Both the position numbers and the translations under genes were made by a program. From Azotobacter vinelandii CA (GTDB lineage Bacteria; Pseudomonadota; Gammaproteobacteria; Pseudomonadales; Pseudomonadaceae), in the NCBI RefSeq assembly GCF_000380335.1, contig NC_021149.1, forward strand, positions 2,036,501 to 2,100,500: 64,000 bases of DNA. The letters are read 5' to 3'. Positions 18,664-26,950 of the stretch are shown here, piece after piece (the stretch's first letter is position 1; each line of letters opens with the position of its first letter). The notes below the pieces were generated by a model, which did no database searches, was not told where the DNA came from, and was given only the letters and a program-made list of their open reading frames with translations.

Positions 18664-19896
18664 ATGACATCGGCAGGCTTTTTGCGCAGACTTAGCTCGC
18701 TATCGTTCACTGCGGCCATTATCGTCAGCCTCCCTATGCCGACCTATCATTTTGTCAGCACCCTCCTGTCCTGGCTGGGTACCGGACTGGCAGTCGTCAC
18801 TGCCGGCTACGCCGTCGTTACCCTGGGCGCCGCGCTCAGAGGGATTCGCGACCGGGCCCCTGCGCTCGGTGCTGCCGATCGTACTCGGCCGGTCAGCATG
18901 CTCAAGCCCCTGCATGGCGCGGAGCCGCGGTTGTACGAGAATTTGCGCGACTTCTGTCGGCAGACCCATCCGGACTACCAGTTGATATTCGGCGTACGTG
19001 AAGCCGATGATCACGCCATCGCCGTGGTGCACAGACTGTGCGCGGAGTTCCCGCACCTGGACATCGATCTGGTCATCGATCCGCGTGTACACGGCGCCAA
19101 CCTGAAAGTCAGCAACTTGCTGAACATGCTGCCGCTGGCCCGCCATGACTGGCTGGTGCTGGCCGACAGCGACATCAGCGTGCCGGCGGATTACCTGGTG
19201 CGGGTGACGGCGCCGCTGGCAGATCCTGGCGTGGGTATCGTCACCTGTCTTTACTACGGCGTGCCGCAGGAAAGCTTCTGGTCGCGCCTGGGCGCTCTGT
19301 TCATCGACGATTGGTTTGCGCCCTCGGTCCGCTTGTCGCATGTTTTCGGCTCCACCCGTTTCGCCTTCGGTTCGACCATCGCGCTGCGCCGCGAGGTATT
19401 GCAGGCTATTGGTGGCTTCGAGGTCTTGCGTGATACTCTGGCCGACGATTTCTGGTTGGGGGAACTGACCCGGCGGGCCGGGTTGCGCACCGTGCTGTCG
19501 GATCTGCTGGTCGGTACCGAAGTGAGCGAAACCCGCCTGATCGAGCTGTGGACGCATGAGTTGCGCTGGTTGCGCACGATCCGCGCGGTCGCGCCAACTG
19601 GTTTTGCGCTGAGCTTCGTCTGTTTCACTTGGCCGGTGTCCCTGCTCGGCCTGGCGCTGAACCCTTCCATGTTGAATGCCTGGCTCGTCGCGGTAGCGGG
19701 TGGCGCGCGTGTTGCCCGCTTTTTCTTCGGCCAGAAAATCAGGCGTTCATCTGTGTCCTGGTACGAGGTTCTGCTGACTCCGTTTCGTGACCTGCTGCTG
19801 TTGTTGGAGTGGGCCATGGCCCTGACCAGTTGGCGAGTGGAGTGGCGTGGTCGGGTTTTGCATGCGTGCAAGGATGGGCCCATGCGTTATCTTTGA
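18664..19896 (+). CDS. hpnI: Hopanoid biosynthesis glycosyltransferase HpnI
   Basis: About 410 residues if the ATG at 18664 is used; an ATG at 18736 (MPTYHFVSTLL) is an alternative that fits the usual family start, and neither has a strong ribosome site. Ceramide-glucosyltransferase-like (GT21) enzyme that adds N-acetylglucosamine to bacteriohopanetetrol. N-terminal membrane helix, then PVSMLKPLHGAEPRLYENL, LVLADSDISVPADYL, and the LADDFWLGELTRRAG motif. C-terminal membrane helices follow. It starts the plus-strand run hpnI-J-K-L. Confidence 0.92.
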   Translation: MTSAGFLRRLSSLSFTAAIIVSLPMPTYHFVSTLLSWLGTGLAVVTAGYAVVTLGAALRGIRDRAPALGAADRTRPVSMLKPLHGAEPRLYENLRDFCRQTHPDYQLIFGVREADDHAIAVVHRLCAEFPHLDIDLVIDPRVHGANLKVSNLLNMLPLARHDWLVLADSDISVPADYLVRVTAPLADPGVGIVTCLYYGVPQESFWSRLGALFIDDWFAPSVRLSHVFGSTRFAFGSTIALRREVLQAIGGFEVLRDTLADDFWLGELTRRAGLRTVLSDLLVGTEVSETRLIELWTHELRWLRTIRAVAPTGFALSFVCFTWPVSLLGLALNPSMLNAWLVAVAGGARVARFFFGQKIRRSSVSWYEVLLTPFRDLLLLLEWAMALTSWRVEWRGRVLHACKDGPMRYL

Positions 19897-19973
19897 CCGC
19901 CCGCTGCCTTGGTGTACTGGCGGACAGATCGGCAAATCTCGGCCTTTTATGGCTGTTAGAGCTAAGAGTTTCT

Positions 19974-21401
19974 ATGAAGACGCTTTTTCTGCAGGCTCCA
20001 TCCTTTGATGGTTTCGATGGCGGTGCCGGTTCGCGTTATCAGGCTAAGCGCGAAATCAAGAGTTTCTGGTATCCGACCTGGTTGGCTCAGCCGGCCGCCC
20101 TGGTGCCCGGTTCACGCCTGCTGGACGCTCCGGTGGAGGAGCTTTCGGTGGAGGAGTCGCTGAGGATTGCCGCCGAATACGAGTTGGTGATCATCCATAC
20201 CAGCACGCCTTCTTTCCCAACCGATGCCAAGTTCGCCGAATTGCTGAAGGCGCGCCGCCCCGAGGTTCTGATCGGTATGGTCGGCGCCAAGGTCGCGGTC
20301 GATCCGACCGACTCGCTGAACGCATCGACGGCGATCGACTTCGTGGCGCGCGAGGAATTCGATTACACCTGCAAGGAAATCGCCGAGGGCCATCCGCTCG
20401 AGGAGGTCGCCGGCGTTAGCTATAAACTCGCCGATGGCGACGTGCGGCACAACCCGCCGCGGGCGCCGATCGAGAATATGGACGACCTGCCCTTCGTGGC
20501 GCCCGTCTACAAGCGCGACCTGAAGATCGACCGCTATTTTATCGGCTATCTCAAGCATCCTTACGTATCCATTTATACCGGTCGTGGCTGCCGCTCCAAG
20601 TGCACCTTCTGCCTATGGCCGCAGACCGTCGGCGGTCACCGTTACCGTGTCCGCTCGGCCGCCAGCGTGATCGCCGAGGCGAAGTGGATCAAGGAGAACA
20701 TGCCCGAAGTGAAGGAGTTGATGTTCGACGACGATACCTTCACCGATACTTCCAACTTGGAGCGTGTACACGAGATCGCCCGCGGCCTGCATGCTCTGGG
20801 CTGGACCTGGAGTTGCAACGCCAAGGCCAACGTACCCTACGAATCGCTGAAGATCATGAAGGAAAATGGCCTGCGCCTGCTGCTGGTGGGCTACGAGTCC
20901 GGCGACGACCAGATCCTGCACAACATCAAGAAGGGCCTGCGTACCGATATCGCCCGCAAGTTCACTGAAAATTGCCACAAGCTGGGCATTCAGGTGCACG
21001 GTACCTTCATCCTCGGCCTGCCGGGGGAGACCAAGGAAACCATCGCCAAGACCATCGAGTTTGCCAAGGAGATAAATCCGCACACGGTGCAGGTATCGCT
21101 GGCGGCTCCCTATCCCGGTACCACGTTGTACAGGCAGGCTGTGGAAAGTGGCTGGCTAGAGCCCAATCAGGACGCCAACTTGGTCAATGACAAGGGAGTG
21201 CAACTGGCACTGATCAGCTATCCACACCTGTCCAAGGAAGAGATCTATCACGGTGTGGAGACTTTCTACCGGAACTTCTATTTTCGTCCCTCGAAAATCT
21301 GGGAGATCGTCAAGGAAATGCTCGGCAGTTGGGAAATGACGAAGCGCCGCCTACGCGAGGGCGTGGAGTTTTTCCGCTTCCTGCATGCTCATGAGGCCTG
21401 A
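19974..21401 (+). CDS. hpnJ: Hopanoid biosynthesis radical SAM protein HpnJ
   Basis: 475 residues from the ATG at 19974 (MKTLFLQAPSFDGFDGG). An N-terminal B12-binding-like region is followed by a radical SAM core with CRSKCTFC (CX3CX2C) near residue 210 and GTFILGLPGETKETI. HpnJ is needed to rearrange the sugar head group into the cyclitol ether of composite hopanoids. It lies between hpnI and hpnK, and hpnK starts 5 bases after it, so the genes are cotranscribed. Confidence 0.94.
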   Translation: MKTLFLQAPSFDGFDGGAGSRYQAKREIKSFWYPTWLAQPAALVPGSRLLDAPVEELSVEESLRIAAEYELVIIHTSTPSFPTDAKFAELLKARRPEVLIGMVGAKVAVDPTDSLNASTAIDFVAREEFDYTCKEIAEGHPLEEVAGVSYKLADGDVRHNPPRAPIENMDDLPFVAPVYKRDLKIDRYFIGYLKHPYVSIYTGRGCRSKCTFCLWPQTVGGHRYRVRSAASVIAEAKWIKENMPEVKELMFDDDTFTDTSNLERVHEIARGLHALGWTWSCNAKANVPYESLKIMKENGLRLLLVGYESGDDQILHNIKKGLRTDIARKFTENCHKLGIQVHGTFILGLPGETKETIAKTIEFAKEINPHTVQVSLAAPYPGTTLYRQAVESGWLEPNQDANLVNDKGVQLALISYPHLSKEEIYHGVETFYRNFYFRPSKIWEIVKEMLGSWEMTKRRLREGVEFFRFLHAHEA

Positions 21402-21406
21402 GCGCA

Positions 21407-22288
21407 ATGCTTGTCCGGCCACCATCGTGTGCGCAGCGCTCGGCTTTCGACGCTTCTGACTCGGCTGTCGCGCCACGACCTCGCCTGATTGTGACCGCAG
21501 ACGACTATGGTCTGCACGAGGCAGTCAACGAGGCTGTCGAGCGGGCTTACCGTGAAGGAGTGCTGCGAGCGGCCAGCCTGATGGTGGCGGCGTCCGCCGC
21601 GGGCGATGCTGTCGAGCGTGCCCGGCGTATGCCGGGGCTCGCCGTCGGTTTGCATCTGGTTCTGGCCGACGGCAAGGCCGTGCTGCCGCCTTCGCTTATC
21701 CCCGACCTGGTGGACGCCCAAGGCTGGTTCAACAGCGCCATGGTGCGCAACGGCTTCCGTTTCTTTTTCCTGCCCAGCGTGCGGCGCCAGTTGGCCGCCG
21801 AGATTCGTGCCCAATTCGAAGTTTTCGCTGCGACCGGCTTGACCTTGGATCACGTCAATGCGCACAAGCATTTCCATCTGCACCCGACCATCTTGTCGTT
21901 GCTGCTCTCCATCGGCCGAGATTTCGGCCTACGCGCCGTGCGGCTGCCTGCCGAACCGGGAATGGGGCCGTGGCTCCGCCCTTGGTTGAGCCTGATGCGC
22001 CGGCGCCTGGATCGGGCCGGGATTACTTATAACGACCATGTTTTCGGCCTCCATCACAGTGGCGGCATGGACGAGGGGGTACTGCTGAAGATGCTGAGTC
22101 AATTGCCGGACGGTCTTTCGGAGCTGTACCTGCACCCAGCCGTTCGTGACGGATTGACGGCCAGCATGGCCGACTACCGCCATTCCGACGAGTTGGCTGC
22201 TCTGCTGTCGCCACGCGTGCGTGGTGCCATTGTCGGGCGCTACCGGCTGTGCAGTGGCTTCCGTGATCCGGCGGCTGCAGCAACATGA
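21407..22288 (+). CDS. hpnK: Hopanoid deacetylase HpnK (YdjC family)
   Basis: 293 residues. YdjC-type carbohydrate deacetylase that removes the acetyl group from the N-acetylglucosaminyl hopanoid made by HpnI. Metal and active-site motifs are visible: TADDYGLHEAVNEAV near residue 30 and HVNAHKHFHLHP near residue 147. The last bases overlap hpnL (ATGA), showing translational coupling. The first 25 residues are not conserved-looking, so a later start is possible. Confidence 0.93.
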   Translation: MLVRPPSCAQRSAFDASDSAVAPRPRLIVTADDYGLHEAVNEAVERAYREGVLRAASLMVAASAAGDAVERARRMPGLAVGLHLVLADGKAVLPPSLIPDLVDAQGWFNSAMVRNGFRFFFLPSVRRQLAAEIRAQFEVFAATGLTLDHVNAHKHFHLHPTILSLLLSIGRDFGLRAVRLPAEPGMGPWLRPWLSLMRRRLDRAGITYNDHVFGLHHSGGMDEGVLLKMLSQLPDGLSELYLHPAVRDGLTASMADYRHSDELAALLSPRVRGAIVGRYRLCSGFRDPAAAAT

Positions 22289-23286
22289 CGTACATTGCCG
22301 GCTTGCTCGGCCTGGTCGCGGTGATTGCCTTGGTGGTGCACCAGGACGGGGGCGCCATCCTCGCAGCACTCGACCATGCCGGCTGGGGCCTGTTGTGGCT
22401 ACTTCCCTTCCATGCGTTACCGTTGCTGCTGGATGTGATCGGTTGGCGCGTATTACTGGCACCGCGCGATCCGCAACGGCGTGCCGGCGTACTTGTCCTG
22501 TTCTGGATCGGGGCCGTTCGCGAGGCCTGCAACCGTCTGCTGCCGGTGGCCAATATCGGCGGTGAGATCGTCGGTATCCGGATGGCCAAATGGTATGGCA
22601 TCGATGGTGCAGCGGTCACTGCCAGCATCGTCATCGAGGTGATGCTGACGCTGGTCAATCAGTACCTCTTCACCGCGCTGGGCATCGTGCTGATGATTGC
22701 ATTGACCCATCACGTCGGCACTCTCGGTTCGCTACTGGGGGCCCTGCTGGCCAGTCTGCCGTTGCCGATCGGCCTGTTCATGCTGTTGCACCATGGACAA
22801 CTGTTCTCGCGTCTGGAAACCGTAGCCGAAAGGCTTCTGGGGGGGCGCTTGCGACTGACCGAACTGATCAACGGCAAGAATCTCGACCAGGAGATCCGTG
22901 CACTCTCCGCCCGCCCGTCGCGGCTCGTCGTTGCTGGGGCCTGGCAGCTTGCCGGTTTCCTGGTGGGCAGCTTCGAGACGTGGCTGGCTCTGGAGATGTT
23001 GGGGTATTCGATCAGTGTCTGGGATGCCATCGCTATCGAAGCGGTGACCCAGGCCTTGCGTCACATCATTTTTATCGTGCCGGCCGGACTGGGCGTACAA
23101 GAGGGTGGCCTGGTCCTGTTCGGCAGCCTGATCGGGGTGCCGGCCGACGTCAGCATTGCGCTGTCGCTGGTCAAGCGCGTGCGCGAAGTGGGGTTCGGCG
23201 TGCCGGCCCTGCTTGCCTGGCAGTGGGCTGAAATGCGTCAGTTACGTGCCAGGGGAAAAGGCAATAGCCTGTCCAAGCACCTGTGA
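22285..23286 (+). CDS. hpnL: Hopanoid-associated membrane protein HpnL
   Basis: 333 residues with about eight hydrophobic segments, of the flippase/lysyl-PG-synthase-like (UPF0104) group. The characteristic GLGVQEGGLVLFG motif is near residue 270, and PVANIGGEIVGIRMAK near residue 90. HpnL is found in hopanoid clusters and has been linked to hopanoid movement or head-group chemistry, but its reaction is not settled. It starts within the hpnK stop codon, and a di-iron gene follows 48 bases later. Confidence 0.9.
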   Translation: MTYIAGLLGLVAVIALVVHQDGGAILAALDHAGWGLLWLLPFHALPLLLDVIGWRVLLAPRDPQRRAGVLVLFWIGAVREACNRLLPVANIGGEIVGIRMAKWYGIDGAAVTASIVIEVMLTLVNQYLFTALGIVLMIALTHHVGTLGSLLGALLASLPLPIGLFMLLHHGQLFSRLETVAERLLGGRLRLTELINGKNLDQEIRALSARPSRLVVAGAWQLAGFLVGSFETWLALEMLGYSISVWDAIAIEAVTQALRHIIFIVPAGLGVQEGGLVLFGSLIGVPADVSIALSLVKRVREVGFGVPALLAWQWAEMRQLRARGKGNSLSKHL

Positions 23287-23334
23287 CGATGCGCCCGACC
23301 GTTAATGCAAGTGATAAATAGGAGAGAAATTCTG

Positions 23335-24228
23335 ATGTCGAGCGATGCCTCAACGGTTGACGCCGATTACGCCATGCGCCACTGGCTGGGCGAAGATCCC
23401 GGCCAAATCGAGATTGGTTCCGAGGCGCACAAGCGGCTTTTCTGCCGTATGTTGCTGGACACCCACAACCCTTACAAACCCGCAGTGATCGTATGGCCAA
23501 AGCTGGATCCCGAGGCCTTGCAGCGTGTCACTTCGCTGCCGATCTGGGACATCGCCGTCCAGACCGAGGGGCGGGCTCAACTGCGGGTGTCGGCTTATAC
23601 CGCGTTGGTCAACGATCCGTTGTTGCGTGAAGCGCTGGTCATGGATGGCGGCGAAGAGGCACGCCACAAGGTGGTACTCGGCAAACTGGTCGAGTTCTAC
23701 GGTATTTCCCTGGCGCCGGAGCCGGCTTACCAGATGCCCAAGGACCCCGAATGGGGCTGGTTGGTCACCGGCTACAGCGAGTGCGTCGACAGTTTCTTCG
23801 GCTTCGGTTTATTCGAGGCGGCCAGGAGAACGGGCTACTTTCCGGACGAACTGGTGGAAACCTTCGAGCCGGTGATGCAGGAAGAGACTCGACATATTCT
23901 TTTTTTCGCTAACTGGATCGCTTGGTATCGCCGCCAATTGCCTTGGTGGAGACGGCTGGCTTTCGAGCTTAAGGTCGTGCGCGTGTGGACCTTCCTGATC
24001 TGGGAGCGCATCGGCATTGCCAGGGGGCTGGATCACAATGGCGAGATGCAGGACGCCAATTTTGCTCTCACCGGTTCCCAGCAGATCGGCCTGGATCTCA
24101 AATTGTCCGAACTGCTCGATCTGTGCCTGGCCGAGGATGAGCGCCGTGCGGCAGGCTATGACAAGCGTCTGCTGCGTCCCACCTTCATGCCGCGTATGGC
24201 GCGCTTGGTACGGCGGTTCATGCGCTGA
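23335..24228 (+). CDS. Ferritin-like di-iron protein of the hopanoid operon
   Basis: 297 residues from the ATG at 23335 with AGGAGAG ahead. I do not recognise an experimentally named family. Two ExxH-type metal motifs are visible, EEARHKVVLGKLVEFYG (about residue 108) and EETRHILFFANWIAWY (about residue 183). Two further acidic helices are present (YSECVDSFFGFGLFEAARR and the first helix pair). This pattern is that of ferritin-like di-iron carboxylate oxygenases. It has no signal peptide. As the last gene of hpnI-J-K-L it may hydroxylate or otherwise oxidise the hopanoid side chain or head group; that is inference. Confidence 0.75.
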   Translation: MSSDASTVDADYAMRHWLGEDPGQIEIGSEAHKRLFCRMLLDTHNPYKPAVIVWPKLDPEALQRVTSLPIWDIAVQTEGRAQLRVSAYTALVNDPLLREALVMDGGEEARHKVVLGKLVEFYGISLAPEPAYQMPKDPEWGWLVTGYSECVDSFFGFGLFEAARRTGYFPDELVETFEPVMQEETRHILFFANWIAWYRRQLPWWRRLAFELKVVRVWTFLIWERIGIARGLDHNGEMQDANFALTGSQQIGLDLKLSELLDLCLAEDERRAAGYDKRLLRPTFMPRMARLVRRFMR

Positions 24229-24234
24229 TAGCCC

Positions 24235-25417
24235 TAGTGTTATGACACAGCTAAATCTGCGTCATGCATAATGTCGGCATGGAACATTACAGAATCATCC
24301 TCAGTCCTCAAGAAAGAGCGCGGTTGCAAGAGCTGACAAGCAAAGGCAGGACCGCGGCAAGCCAAGTCATCAACGCCCTGATCCTGCTGGCCTGCGACCG
24401 CTCGCAAGACCAGGGGCCGCGCAAGACCAGTGCACAGATCGCCCAGATGCTGGGCGTGAGCCAACGCAAGATCGACAACCTCAAGCGGCGTTGCGTGCAG
24501 GAAGGTCTGGAGTCGGTGCTGGTGAGAAAGAAACCCCGGCGCGAATACGCCCGCAAGATCGACGGCGAACTCGAGGCACGCCTGATCGCCCTGAGCTGCG
24601 GACCTGCTCCCGAAGGTCATGCGCGCTGGACGCTCAAACTGCTGGCCGAGCGTGCGGTGGAGTTGGAATATGTAGACTCGCTGTCGTCGGAGACGGTGCG
24701 ACGTGCCCTAAAAAAAACGAACTCAAGCCGTGGCGCAAGGTTGGCTGGGTGATCCCGCCGAAGGCCAGCGGGGAATTCGTGGCGGCCATGGAGCAGGTGC
24801 TGGATGTCTACAGTCGACCCTATGACGAAGGCCATCCGGTGGTCTGCATGGACGAAACGCCGCGGCAACTGATCCGCCAGGTGCGCGAGCCCCTCGAGGC
24901 GGTACCGGGGCATCCCGGGCGCGATACGAGTACGAGCGCGCTGGCACCTGCAACGTCTTCGTAGCCTGTGAGCCGCTGGCCGGGCGGCGCATCGCCAAGG
25001 TCACCGAGTACAAGAAAAGGCAGGACTGGGCGCTGTTCCTGCAGGACATCGCCCAAGCCTGGTCCGGGGCCGAGCGCATCACGCTGGTGATGGACAACCT
25101 CAACACCCACAGTGCCGCCTCGTTGTACGAGACCTTTATGCCCGAGCAGGCCAAGGCCCTGAGAGATCGCTTCGAGTTCGTCTACACCCCCAAGCATGGC
25201 AGTTGGCTGAACATGGCCGAAATCGAGATCAACGTACTCGCCGGCCAGTGCCTGGACAGGCGCATCGACTCCCTCGAGCGGATGCGCAAGGAGGTCGCCG
25301 CATGGCAGCAATGCCGCAACCAGCTCGATGCCAAGATCAACTGGCAGTTCACCACCCAGGATGCGAGGGTCAAGCTACGCAGCCTATATCCGCAGATTGA
25401 AGTGTGTTGAGATACTA
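24235..25417 (+). mobile_element. IS630-family insertion sequence, defective
   Basis: About 1.18-kb element bounded by TA dinucleotides in CTAG sites (24234-24237 and 25415-25418), the usual IS630 target. The ends are weakly inverted (12/20 positions from GTGTTATGACACAG against the right end). It carries a DDE transposase with an A-run shift and a second frameshift. It lies between the end of the hpnI-L run and hpnA, and its right TA is shared with the MITE-like element. Confidence 0.8.
24264..25410 (+). pseudogene. IS630-family transposase, frameshifted
   Basis: Three consecutive frames give one transposase. Frame 1 is the HTH part ([20 protein letters not shown]). The frame then changes at an eight-A run (24711-24718), which could be programmed. 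Frame 2 holds [19 protein letters not shown] and [11 protein letters not shown] (first Asp). Another shift at about 24905-24925 leads to frame 3 with RITLVMDNLNTHSAASLYE (second Asp) and YTPKHGSWLNMAEIEINVLA (Glu). The second shift is unlikely to be programmed, so the enzyme is probably dead. Confidence 0.82.
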
Positions 25418-25734
25418 GGGTCTGTTGCCGTTTCGCCGCGACCGCGCCGGAGTCGGTTTTTGCGCGGGGTTAGGCACGAGACGCGAAGTCTGGTCGTCCA
25501 GATGAGCCGTCGAGTAACGACACACCGCGCAAAAACCGGCCCGGCCCTTCGGGTTGCGCGGGAAATGGCTCCCGCTGTCGTTGCAGGACTTGGCAAGGGA
25601 ATGACCATTGCCTGCGTCCTGCGCAATCTCCATGGATGGAGTGAATGCCGCAAGCCCGCCGGGAGCGGGCGCGGCCTAACCGGGAGCCATTTCCCGCGGC
25701 AACGCGGCTTGCGCCGAAACGGCAACAGACCCTA
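25416..25734. repeat. MITE-like element, copy 1
   Basis: About 315 bp without coding capacity. Terminal inverted repeats begin GGGTCTGTTGCCGTTTCG at both ends (18 bp perfect) and are flanked by TA. Inner arms can pair (GCGCAAAAACCGG region and GGAAATGGCTCCCG/GGGAGCCATTTCCC). A 25-base internal segment (25591-25615) matches the second element at 37038-37062 at 24/25 positions in inverse orientation. The right TA lies in the stop codon of hpnA. It looks like a non-autonomous IS5-type (YTAR-target) element. Confidence 0.75.
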
Positions 25735-26709
25735 GCGGTGCTGTCTGAACCACATCACTGCATCCTCCATCGCCAGGCGGACGGGCCCCGGTGTATAGCC
25801 GAGTTCGCGTTCGGCTTTGGCGCTGGAGAAGAACATGTATTTCCTGGACATGCGTACCTCTTCCACCGTCGCGATCGGCTGGGTTCCGCTCAGGCGTGCC
25901 CAAACCTCCGCAAGGTGGGCTATGGGCATGACCGCTGCGTGCGGCAGTCTCCAGCGGGGCGGCGCGAGCCCGGCAATGTCGGCGATCTCGGCGAGCATCT
26001 CGCGCAAGGTGAGATTCTGCCCGCCCAGAATGTAGCGCTCGCCTACGACACCGTGCTGGAACGCTAGCCAGTGTCCTTCGGCTACATCGTCCACATGCAC
26101 GATATTGAGACCGGTGTCGACATAGGCAGGCAGGCGACCGGCAATGGCATCGCGCACGATCCGGCCAGTGGGGGTGGGTTTGATGTCGCGCGGCCCGATC
26201 GGGGTCGAAGGATTGACGATCACCACTGGCAGGCCCTCGGCGGCGAACTCCCTGACCAGCGACTCGGCGAGAAACTTGGAGCGCTTGTAGTGTCCGATCA
26301 TGTCACGCTCTGTCACGGCCGTGTTCTCGTCGCCAGGACGGCCGTCCTTGGGGATGCCAAGGGTAGCGACGCTGCTGGTATAGACGATACGTGGCACGCC
26401 TGCCGACTTGGCAGCCTCGAGTATGACGCGCGTGCCCTCGACGTTGGTACGGTAGAGTTGTTCGGGAAACGGCGCCCACAGCCTGTAATCGGCTGCCACG
26501 TGGAACAGGGCATCGCAGCCGTCACAAGCGTGTTGCAATGAAGCCGCCTGGGTGAGATCTCCTTCGACAACCTGCACGTTTAAATCTTGCAGGTTGCGAC
26601 GATCCGAACTGGCTCGCACCAGCACGCGCACATGATGATCATCGCGCAGGAGACGACGCACCACGGCCGAACCGACAAAACCGGTGGCTCCGGTTACTAA
26701 TATCTTCAC
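25732..26709 (-). CDS. hpnA: Hopanoid-associated sugar epimerase/dehydratase HpnA
   Basis: 325 residues from a GTG at 26709 (KILVTGATGFVGSAVVRRLL); a GTG at 26754 would add 15 residues. NAD(P)-dependent short-chain epimerase family, with nucleotide-binding motif TGATGFVG, catalytic Tyr-Lys in GHYKRSKFLAE and the SS of YTSSVATLG. It is the last gene of the minus-strand hopanoid run. Its substrate in hopanoid synthesis is not firmly known. The stop codon TAG lies in the insertion target of the MITE-like element. Confidence 0.9.
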   Translation of the reverse strand: MKILVTGATGFVGSAVVRRLLRDDHHVRVLVRASSDRRNLQDLNVQVVEGDLTQAASLQHACDGCDALFHVAADYRLWAPFPEQLYRTNVEGTRVILEAAKSAGVPRIVYTSSVATLGIPKDGRPGDENTAVTERDMIGHYKRSKFLAESLVREFAAEGLPVVIVNPSTPIGPRDIKPTPTGRIVRDAIAGRLPAYVDTGLNIVHVDDVAEGHWLAFQHGVVGERYILGGQNLTLREMLAEIADIAGLAPPRWRLPHAAVMPIAHLAEVWARLSGTQPIATVEEVRMSRKYMFFSSAKAERELGYTPGPVRLAMEDAVMWFRQHR

Positions 26710-26950
26710 GACATTACCATCAGAATAATCTTTGATTCGGGTGCCGATGGGCACAGGCCGGAGTCAGTATGCATGGGGCATCTCTTCGGTTACCTGTCGA
26801 AGCGCTTGTACCAGCCCTTCGCGACGTCACGCCAATTGAAACTGGCGCATCGATTTGCTTGCGAGCCTAACTTCTCTGTTCCGTGCCACTGACCGATAGG
26901 ATGCGGTACTGGTGCCCATTGAATACTCCTTCCGAGAAACGCCTCTGCGG

